In this document: positions 21,301 through 26,495 of the stretch, one piece after another
Numbering within the stretch: position 1 is the first letter of the stretch
How the letters are laid out: each line of letters opens with the position of its first letter
Assembly (NCBI RefSeq): GCF_001039355.2
Contig: NW_019775827.1
Location: 173,613 to 200,107 of the forward strand
Origin: Lingula anatina
Lineage: Eukaryota > Brachiopoda > Lingulata > Lingulida > Lingulidae
DNA length: 26,495 bases
Direction: 5' to 3'
The notes under the pieces: generated by a model
Seen by the model: the letters and a program-made list of their open reading frames with translations, nothing else
The model's database searches: none
What the model was told of the DNA's origin: nothing
Translations under genes and position numbers: made by a program

Positions 21301-22571
21301 TTAAGCTAACAAAACGGCTGGCTTCTCTGGGTGTGTCCAGTAGACGTCCGGCTCGCAGAGGACGGACAAAGGAACAGACTGGCTTGTTCACACAATTCTC
21401 GTCCTGAACAATGATCAAATAAAGTTCACAATTTCTGACATTTCCTCTATTGCGTACAAAGATTTGCCTAATTCTGTTTCTGTGCATCAAATACCCATTT
21501 GTTACCATAAGACAAATATACTGAAAATGTGTACAAAAGACAGACTATATTGAAAAGCATTTGTTATACGCATTTCCACCATACCCGTGAACAAAACTGA
21601 AACCCAAAGGACAACAACAGAAACTAACTTAAAACAATACAAAAGAAATAACTTCATAAAACTATCGTAAAAACACTTTCCCCAGAAACCACCAAACAAA
21701 ATTGCTACCTACAGGGCGACTACAAAAACAAAGGATAAACATAAGTTACTTAATATCCTAATCTTATTTAACTGTCTCATTTTCTTTTCTCCTTTATCAC
21801 AATACCTGTGCAAATATCTTGACCATCCTCTGCCCATGTGACTGTCTTATTTGTAGGAACTCTCTCCACCACTGTTTAGCATAAACCAAAAAGAGACGCT
21901 CCTTTTCTGCTTGCTTACTCTTTTCTAAACTCAACTGTGCTGAGATGACATCTGCTAAAATGTGTTGTGTCTTTGGTATCAATTCTATTTGCACATCTAA
22001 GATACCTACTGGTACTTTATTCTCTGTTCCTGTCCAAAAAAAAAAAAAAAAAAATTGAAATAGTTGTCACTCTATATCACACATCAGTATGTTTTCAACC
22101 TTAAATCGTATACAGCAGTCAAGGGATCTCTTCTGGGAAAAACCTTCCCAATATTTCTGCTATATATCTGCTTGCTACAGATGTGATTGAGGTGAGTTTT
22201 CATATTAAACAGACACTAAGCATTCTATGCAAACTTTAAGAGACCATCCTTGTGGAATAACAGATAAGTATATATTAATGATTATCTTGCAACAAAAAAA
22301 GTTACTCCACATATGCAATGCTTTAAATGCTGTCAATTTAGTTCAGTTAGTTCCATAAATCTATTTCATTCATATCTGTCCTCATCAGGAGTTAAATAAC
22401 ATTTTACACAATGGAAGAACTAAGGACACCAGAGCTGGTTTCTTTAATGATCTAGTTGTATTATTTACAAAGATGTACAGGGTTGAAAAATGAAATTAAA
22501 AAAAAAAGAAAAAAAAACAGCTGTTCCTCAAATGAAAAAATGCTCTAATCTGCATCTCTCCAGTAGCAAAA

Positions 22572-22619
<48 letters not shown>

Positions 22620-25315
22620 CTCCATTCTGTTCCTGGCAACATAAGCTCTGACCTACCTACTCCCATAAGTTCTATGGACATACTAACTCTGCCTGCCTGT
22701 GAGGCTAGTACAGTCCTCCATTCAAGGAATTGGGATGACAGCAGAGTTCTGTCCCCTGAGGAGTCTGTCTTTATAAGTACAAGATGGAGAGGATCACACA
22801 TTGACAGCATGGCTGTGGGGTCTGCCATGCGGGCTGCATCACCTGAAAAAAAGAGACATTTCTCTCATCAATTTAACTTTGGACTGTAAAATAAATCAAC
22901 ATCTGTCATGCGGGCTGTGTCACCTGAAAAGAGACATTTTTCTCATCAATTAAACTTTTGACAGTCAAATAAATTATCAGCTTAAAAGTTGCAAGAATAT
23001 GAAGAATAACCATCCATTAAAATTGATTTTGAAGACAAAAGTCACAGTTGACATTATATATTTTTAATTTATTTACTTTTCACATTGTGAAAAATTCAAG
23101 TCTTTTTTTTTTACCCCCCCCCCCCGACTATCACTTAAATTAAATGACAAAAAATTAAAAACTTAAGCTACTCTTTCATCATATTACCTGCATTATCTTT
23201 GTGGAGTTCAAGCAAAAAGCCTTCCTTTAAATCTGGTTCACAGGCACAAGCCACTGGCCTTGAGCTGAACCTTTGACCTCTAAAGTTAAGGTGCAATGTG
23301 AAGGTCGCTGAAGCATGACCTTGAACAGGCTGACCTTCATGTAAGTGCTCCAGAAATGCCTTGCCACCAAGTATTTGGAAATAGATATAGCGCCGAGTAG
23401 GATCAACTGGAGCTGAGTACAAAGAGGGAGAAAATGTATCAATCAACATGAATATACAAAAAGATAAATTAGAGAATAATAAAACCATGGTAAGTTACAT
23501 GGAAATCTTAATCTCTCTGCATGTGAACCACATAGAACAAAATCAATTTGAATTATGAAAATTTTACATTTTATAGTACTAGGCCCAGTTTCATCAACAC
23601 CGGATAGTGCTATCCTCTGGATAACACTATTCATTAGATAAAATTGTTATCCTCTGGACAATTATCCTTTGGGTAAAATAATGTTTACCAAATCCTAGAT
23701 ACTTATTTTTGTCTCTGATATTGCCTTCCAGTGGATAAAAATGGCTGATATCATCAGGATAACTTTCCAGGCGATAAGGATTTTATCTGATGGATATTGT
23801 TATCCATAGGATAGCGCTATCCAGTGTTGATGAAACATATATGACAAACTTTCTGCAATAAAATTATAAGGAATTATTTTCTAATTTGGGAGTTGACTAA
23901 TGCTCCAAGGGCAGTCTTTGCCAAAAGAACTTACTAGTACTCAATCACCTTGCTAAAAAATAACAGAGAATTTCAAAACTAGCTTTCTGTTAAAAAGGTA
24001 AATCATATCACAAGCAAAATTTCAAACATACTTTTCTTAGAAGCACCGCCCTTCACATTCTCATCCTTCGTTACCAATCTTGCAGCTGGCCTTAGGGGGC
24101 TTTGGCGAGATGTTCCGTCGAATGCCAACTGCTGCATAATATCATCAACCACCCCCTGCCTACGCAGTGCATCCAAGATTTCATTTTCACCAATCTGGTC
24201 TGGGTCATATACTGTTTCTTGGTGGCCAAAATTTTGAGACAATACATCTTTTATTCTGGACTGGATATCATGCTGATATGAAATGAAATAATGATGACTT
24301 AAATTGAAATTGTGCAATGATTTTAATAGAAGTATCATTGGAATTCCAACTACTACCTTATGTGTGCCTCACCTACATTGTTCTAAATGCGTCCTAATCA
24401 CACAAATATCTTTTATACTCATTTTAAACTTGAAGCCTGCCAGGTATTGTGATATTTTAAAGCAAAAGAAAATGTTACCAAACCTACATTTCTCTTTGTT
24501 TTTCAGGAAAAAGTTTTCAAAAACCCATACATTCCTGATGCCTATCAAGCTACCAGACCGAAGCTACCACTGTACACTGAATGTTTATATCAGTAAACTT
24601 TGATGAATTTGTAACCCTACCATATAAACACGAGATGACCATGCTACAGTATTCCAAATAGAGGAGATCAAACATACACTACTGTTAGTCCACTGAATCA
24701 GAAATAGATACATATAACATGTATACTGAGAATAAACTAGACTGTACCAATATGCAAAGCTTAGACAAATTAATCAGAAACCAACTTTTTATACTTACAA
24801 GGATGCCCTACAGGATAGTAATCTCACCTCTCTGAGGGAGAGAAGAGTCGTTTTACTTAAGAACTTTTTTACAAAAATCAAGAATTTTAATAAGCTACAC
24901 CATCTGCTTAAACAAAAGAACCCAAGAAATCTCAGGGTCAGCAACAAATTTTTAATACCAAAAGTAAAAACGGAGCGTTTTAAATCATCTTTTATAATAC
25001 ACAGTCTTTTAAATTTTATGTAAATTACTGCTTCAAACTGTCTTATAAGTCTTTGGCCCTTTTAGTTTAGTTTATAATTCTTAGTTAATTTTAAAATACC
25101 TTATGATTTTATTATTTAAGACGCATTGTAAAACTTCAACCTATTAGGTTGCGATTTTTAGTAAATAAATTATTATTATTATTATTATTATTAACTTGCG
25201 GCGGGGTGGCACAAAATTGTAAATAAAAAATCAAACATATTTTCTTAGTTACCTGTGAAAGATGATTATGAATTATTTGCTTCAGTTCTCCTATCTTTTC
25301 TGGTGGTAAGCTCAT
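15205..25315 (-). CDS. CEP76: Centrosomal protein of 76 kDa, whole gene (12 coding exons)
   Basis: CEP76 acts at centrioles; in human cells it binds CP110 and restrains centriole reduplication. Twelve exons (25253..25315, 24032..24272, 23188..23412, 22657..22842, 21806..22029, 21212..21403, 19905..20068, 19200..19317, 18551..18763, 17238..17325, 15629..15758, 15205..15343) join into 1983 nt in one frame, 660 residues plus stop (human about 659), with GT..AG ends throughout. Architecture: N-terminal helical segment (1-100), C2-like domain (about 103-265), transglutaminase-like fold (about 300-440), conserved C-terminal region ending CKYKSVL. Residue 379, where vertebrate CEP76 has Cys as I recall it, is Ser; H410 and E426 are present. 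Introns: 1 holds a LINE tail; 2 a TIR element; 3 a duplicated acceptor; 4 (AAAT)n; 6 a minisatellite and a MITE; 9 a 157-base assembly duplication; 10 a MITE; I see nothing special in 5, 7, 8 and 11. Confidence 0.97.
15629..15758 (-). CDS. CEP76: CEP76 exon 11 (residues 572-614)
   Basis: Acceptor acatccag|GA, donor TTTAAG|GTTCGC (phase 2). It encodes VPAGNEDFQDAVRRAVPDGH, TFKGYPVQFI and HRNAKRAFAACL, aligning with human GNEEFQDAIRRAVPDGHTFK. The donor fits the consensus poorly at +3 to +6 but is the only one that joins exon 12 in frame. Confidence 0.94.
16032..16262 (-). mobile_element. MITE copy 2, inverted, in CEP76 intron 10
   Basis: Reverse-complement copy of the element at 5189, spanning 16035-16259, with GGGTGCATTCCCATAG at one end and CTATGGGAATGGGGTC at the other. 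It is flanked by CAA on both sides, which again supports a 3-bp target duplication. Confidence 0.78.
17238..17325 (-). CDS. CEP76: CEP76 exon 10 (residues 543-571)
   Basis: Acceptor tatatag|GAACAA, donor CTGACAG|GTAAAA (phase 1). It encodes EQGLNTSWDDQMSYLLTPAL and AAYETERLT, aligning with human DLGLTTVWEDQLSYLLSPAL. Too short to show as a long ORF. Confidence 0.94.
17850..18164. other. 157-bp exact duplication around a single N
   Basis: 17850-18006 is repeated as 18008-18164 with one N between (18007). It lies in CEP76 intron 9 and does not touch an exon. Identity up to the N points to an assembly join rather than a biological repeat. Confidence 0.85.
18551..18763 (-). CDS. CEP76: CEP76 exon 9 (residues 472-542)
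   Basis: Acceptor cttgcag|CCCAAT, donor AGGAGG|GTCAGT (phase 0). It encodes PNDSVQTCHFDLQNEARWKS, MSEDAILSLC, LPPLCASTLD and LELELRALVTEHRR, matching the human WKPMSEEAI..VC and PPLCASTID segments. GC content is higher than in the surrounding introns. The donor lacks the usual A at +3. Confidence 0.94.
19200..19317 (-). CDS. CEP76: CEP76 exon 8 (residues 433-471)
   Basis: Acceptor ttcctag|G, donor AGCCAG|GTAAGA (phase 0). It encodes YIHRPSNPDDLPGTSPK and YKTVGAVFNHQSFYANSQ, matching human YIHKPTNPDE and YRTIGCVFNHQMF. Found from splice signals in a frame different from the longest ORF here. Confidence 0.94.
19905..20068 (-). CDS. CEP76: CEP76 exon 7, transglutaminase-like core (residues 378-431)
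   Basis: Acceptor atttcag|GACAGT, donor CACAG|GTATGT (phase 2). It encodes DSEDHAVLLCSLLMGFGLDS, YVCVGTKSKGAAHAWVVT and TFWESLTGH. This is the core of the transglutaminase-like fold: D-S-E-D-H-A sits where such folds carry the nucleophile Cys, HAW carries the His (H410) and WE the acidic position (E426). As I recall it, vertebrate CEP76 reads GDCEDHA; here the Cys is Ser379. Confidence 0.96.
20430..20649 (+). mobile_element. MITE copy 3 in CEP76 intron 6
   Basis: Same orientation as copy 1 and very similar over its whole length (20433-20646): GACCCTGTTCCCACAG at the left end, TGGGAATGCACTC at the right. Flanks are TTA and TAA, a slightly decayed or imperfect 3-bp duplication. Confidence 0.78.
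20900..21211. repeat. Minisatellite of about 12 units touching the CEP76 exon 6 donor
   Basis: Units of 23-29 bases are built on TATCAGTATATGTGGTATAC followed by ACTTG, ACTCGAA or ACTTACAAG. The last unit, on the right, ends in ACTTACCCC, which on the minus strand is the exon 6 donor GGG|GTAAGTGTATAC. Units near 20973 and 21077 contain the same GTAAGTGT on the minus strand. Confidence 0.9.
21212..21403 (-). CDS. CEP76: CEP76 exon 6, start of transglutaminase-like domain (residues 314-377)
   Basis: Acceptor tgttcag|GACGAG, donor AAAGGG|GTAAGT (phase 0). It encodes DENCVNKPVCSFVRPLRAGR, LLDTPREASRFVSLIGYEKV and FLCRNKG. PLRAGRLLDTP.. and CRNKG are nearly identical to vertebrates. The donor is part of the last unit of a minisatellite. 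Confidence 0.96.
21806..22029 (-). CDS. CEP76: CEP76 exon 5 (residues 239-313)
   Basis: Acceptor ggacag|GAACAG, donor GCACAG|GTATTG (phase 0). It encodes KVPVGILDVQIELIPKTQ, then LSLEKSKQAEKERLFLVYAK, QWWREFLQIR and RMVKIFAQ. The KERLFLVYAKQWWRE.LQIR block is a CEP76 signature joining the C2-like and transglutaminase-like parts. Confidence 0.96.
22568..22618. repeat. (AAAT)n microsatellite in CEP76 intron 4
   Basis: About a dozen perfect AAAT units. On the minus strand it yields the apparent LFIY peptide repeat after exon 4, which is intron. Confidence 0.97.
22657..22842 (-). CDS. CEP76: CEP76 exon 4, C2-like domain part 2 (residues 177-238)
   Basis: Acceptor tttttcag|GTGATG, donor GGAGTAG|GTAGGT (phase 1). 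It encodes ARMADPTAMLSMCDPLHLVL, FLEWRTVL and SIELMGVG, matching human RMADSTTMLSISDP.HMVL. A second GTAG|GTCAGA donor lies four bases on, but only the first keeps the frame with exon 5. The acceptor and first bases are repeated 81 bases upstream. Confidence 0.95.
22821..22982 (-). repeat. 81-bp tandem duplication across the CEP76 exon 4 acceptor
   Basis: TCTGCCATGCGGGCTGCATC at 22821 recurs as TCTGTCATGCGGGCTGTGTC at 22902, and the similarity goes on through CACCTGAAAA, GAGACATTT, CTCATCAATT and AACTTT. Each copy contains exon start, AG acceptor and pyrimidine tract. The downstream copy (in gene direction) is the real exon 4 start. Confidence 0.88.
23188..23412 (-). CDS. CEP76: CEP76 exon 3, C2-like domain part 1 (residues 102-176)
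   Basis: Acceptor tactcag|CT, donor GCAG|GTAATA (phase 1). It encodes DPTRRYIYFQILGGKAFLEH, then FRGQRFSSRPVACACEPDL and GFLLELHKD. This is among the most conserved blocks of CEP76 and forms the start of its C2-like domain. Confidence 0.95.
23588..23836. mobile_element. Terminal-inverted-repeat element in CEP76 intron 2
   Basis: About 249 bp bounded by GTTTCATCAACACCGGATAG at the left and, as reverse complement of the right end, GTTTCATCAACACTGGATAG. The match goes on for about 45 bases with few differences. The inside is rich in further GGATAAC/GTTATCC repeats. It has no ORF, so it is a non-autonomous DNA transposon. I could not define a target duplication, so the superfamily is open. Confidence 0.72.
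24032..24272 (-). CDS. CEP76: CEP76 exon 2 (residues 22-101)
   Basis: Acceptor tatcag|CATGAT, donor AAGAAAA|GTATGT (phase 1). It encodes an acidic-basic helical segment with LDALRRQGVVDDIMQQLAF, aligning with LIKALRRRGIIDDVMKELNF of human CEP76. The tail (SRQSPLRPAARLV) is poorly conserved and probably a linker to the C2 domain. Confidence 0.92.
24739..25194 (+). mobile_element. 3' end of a non-LTR retrotransposon (LINE), truncated
   Basis: On the plus strand a frame runs from about 24739 to a TAA after SFIIHSLLNFM near 25023. It reads FYTYKDALQDSNLTSLRERR, then LHHLLKQKNPRNLRVSNKF and PKVKTERFKSSFIIHSLLNF. These are the usual C-terminal features of LINE reverse-transcriptase ORFs (xxSLxxRR; LHHLL; PKxKTxRFKxSF). 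A 3' UTR follows and ends in an ATT-repeat tail at 25167-25192. The 5' part is missing. It lies in CEP76 intron 1, antisense to the gene, and is presumably inert. Confidence 0.75.
25253..25315 (-). CDS. CEP76: CEP76 exon 1 (residues 1-21)
   Basis: The ATG at 25315 begins MSLPPEKIGELKQIIHNHLS, nearly the vertebrate N-terminus, which fixes the start. The donor is CAG|GTAACT (phase 0). The next exon supplies H-D-I-Q. Confidence 0.93.
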
Positions 25316-25392
25316 TTTATATTCATCATACCATAACAGTTGAAGTACAAACACCTTTCAATTTTCATAAGTTTCGAAACTATCCCAAGTTC

Positions 25393-25403
25393 GAATATGG
25401 CGG
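25393..25403 (+). promoter_or_regulatory. YY1-like motif in the CEP76 5' flank
   Basis: GAATATGGCGG contains the ATGGCGG core typical of YY1 sites that sit near transcription starts of animal housekeeping genes. It lies about 80 bases upstream of the CEP76 ATG. This is motif recognition only. Confidence 0.35.
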
Positions 25404-25461
25404 ATATATTTAACCACTATGTGGCGCTTCAGTCAAGAAAGTCTGTCTCCAAAAAAGAAAA
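25397..25461 (+). CDS. Candidate first exon of a divergent gene
   Basis: 82 bases upstream of the CEP76 start, on the other strand, an ATG in strong context (AATATGG) opens MADIFNHYVALQSRKSVSKK, followed by a good donor, GAAAA|GTAAGA (phase 2). Unspliced, it stops after 22 codons. Head-to-head gene pairs sharing a promoter are common in animals. I found no convincing second exon in the remaining kilobase. It could equally be promoter sequence, since the same bases form a YY1-like motif. Confidence 0.25.
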
Positions 25462-26399
25462 GTAAGACATGACCTCAGACAGTCAGAAAATCAATATGTT
25501 GATATGAGTATTTAAATTCTCACTTAATGATTTTAAAAGTTAGCGATGATTGTCTACCTACTTATGCAATTACGCTGTTGATTCGAAGCGAAGATAAAAA
25601 ATATTTGATTATTTTCAAATTTAAATTTGAAGCGTCACCTATCGGGTATTGTAAAATTGAAAGCGAAAGAGAAAGTAACCAAACCCGTGTTAAATTTCTT
25701 TCTTTCTTTCTTTTTCTTTTTTTTAATAAAAAAAGTTTTGGTACTAGGATGTGACAACAATGCCAAAAAGTCAAATAAATTGCTACATGCTCTATACCAC
25801 ACTGTTAACGTGCTGAGGAAAAATATGACGAGTTATAGCTAGCTGGGTTTTCCCGAAGGTGTAAAATTAGATCAAATGCATCCAATCACCCTGCACTCAC
25901 CATACCTTAAAAGGTTATATATATTCATTGAGAAGGAAATTTCACATGAAACAAAATTTTAGATCTGTGTCATGATATTCAAAATTTATCAAAATATTGG
26001 GGGCATTTGTCAGTTCCCCTGAAATAAATACAACAGATGGTGCGTTTTGACTTAAATATTCTATTGTACAATGTAGTGATATTATTGGCATCAACAAAAC
26101 CGTTGTCATAGAAGGAAGTAAAGTCTCTTTCATTTAAACGGACTACGGGGAAGCGAAATAAAGAGCAGTAGCAATGACCTTTCTCTTTTTACTCTGTAAC
26201 AAAAAAAAAAAAAAAAAAAAAAAAAACTGAAACCTGGAACGTTACGATACGTTATATCCTGTGTGAATCCAGCTCCTAGTGGCACCTAGTGATCGACACT
26301 TTCATGCTGACTTCCAAAATTAAAACATATCTGACTATGTAATTTAAATACAAAGATGTTGTTTAAACTTTATTTTAATATATTCCATGTAGAAATACC
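25462..26399. other. Intergenic stretch right of CEP76
   Basis: No exon could be supported. It contains a TTTC-rich tract at 25687-25720 and a run of 26 A at 26201-26226. The long A run could be the tail of a small retroposed sequence, but I recognise no body upstream of it. Confidence 0.5.
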
Positions 26400-26495
26400 C
26401 TAGGTTCTAGATTTCATTTTTGCCAGCTCGTTCTTGATTTCATATATAACCCATATCAGCGAAACCCCAGCGAAACTGACTGTGAAGCTATCCCG
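26400..26495 (-). CDS. Probable last exon of a further gene, cut by the window edge
   Basis: On the minus strand the frame is open from the right edge (26495) to TAG at 26402..26400: 31 codons. They give a hydrophobic stretch (FTVSFAGVSLIWVIY) followed by a charged tail (EIKNELAKMKSRT), as in the membrane anchor and cytosolic end of a single-pass protein. AATAAA at 26374..26369 lies 26 bases after the stop. The acceptor may be inside (for example after ttcacag near 26481) or beyond the window. I do not recognise the family. Confidence 0.4.
   Translation of the reverse strand, partial: RDSFTVSFAGVSLIWVIYEIKNELAKMKSRT

Noticed and set aside
22496-22656. C-terminal extension of the exon 4 frame with repeated LFIY
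   Set aside because: It is intron read-through over the (AAAT)n tract; the donor at 22656 joins exon 5 in frame.
1-26495. tRNA or rRNA genes
   Set aside because: I looked for B-box-like GGTTCGAATCC and its complement and saw no convincing cloverleaf; a covariance-model scan would be needed to exclude them fully.

Overview
This is nuclear DNA of an invertebrate animal. It is AT-rich, has small exons separated by introns with GT..AG ends, and encodes two conserved animal genes. The transposon and repeat content (short inverted-repeat elements, a LINE tail ending in (ATT)n, minisatellites) would suit a marine invertebrate, but I cannot name the phylum. Nothing bacterial or viral was seen.

Two genes on the minus strand could be rebuilt exon by exon with consistent splice phases. 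MED27, a Mediator subunit, has 8 coding exons between 9567 and 5638 (307 residues; human about 311). CEP76, a centriolar C2/transglutaminase-like protein, has 12 coding exons between 25315 and 15205 (660 residues; human about 659). Both seem intact. They belong to different processes (RNA polymerase II transcription; centriole duplication), so their adjacency need not mean shared function.

Layout. 1-4675: no recognisable gene; it ends at a good plus-strand poly(A) signal and may be a long 3' UTR of a gene to the left. 5189-5409: first copy of a short inverted-repeat transposon. 5638-9567: MED27. 9570-13270: a mosaic repeat with a long inverted repeat and GGGGAGTCA boxes, containing a 682-base gap flanked by identical 898-base copies (probable assembly artefact). 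13270-14790: a weak plus-strand spliced transcript candidate with a 43-codon ORF, ending at poly(A) signals back to back with those of CEP76. 15205-25315: CEP76, whose introns hold two more copies of the short transposon, another terminal-inverted-repeat element, a minisatellite, an (AAAT)n tract, a LINE 3' end and a second small assembly duplication. 25397-25461: a possible divergent first exon in a YY1-like promoter motif. 26400-26495: probable last exon of a third minus-strand gene that runs off the right edge.

The most unusual feature is that local tandem repeats cross exon-intron junctions three times: the donor of MED27 exon 2 is present in three copies, the acceptor of CEP76 exon 4 in two, and the donor of CEP76 exon 6 is the last unit of a minisatellite whose other units carry decoy donors.
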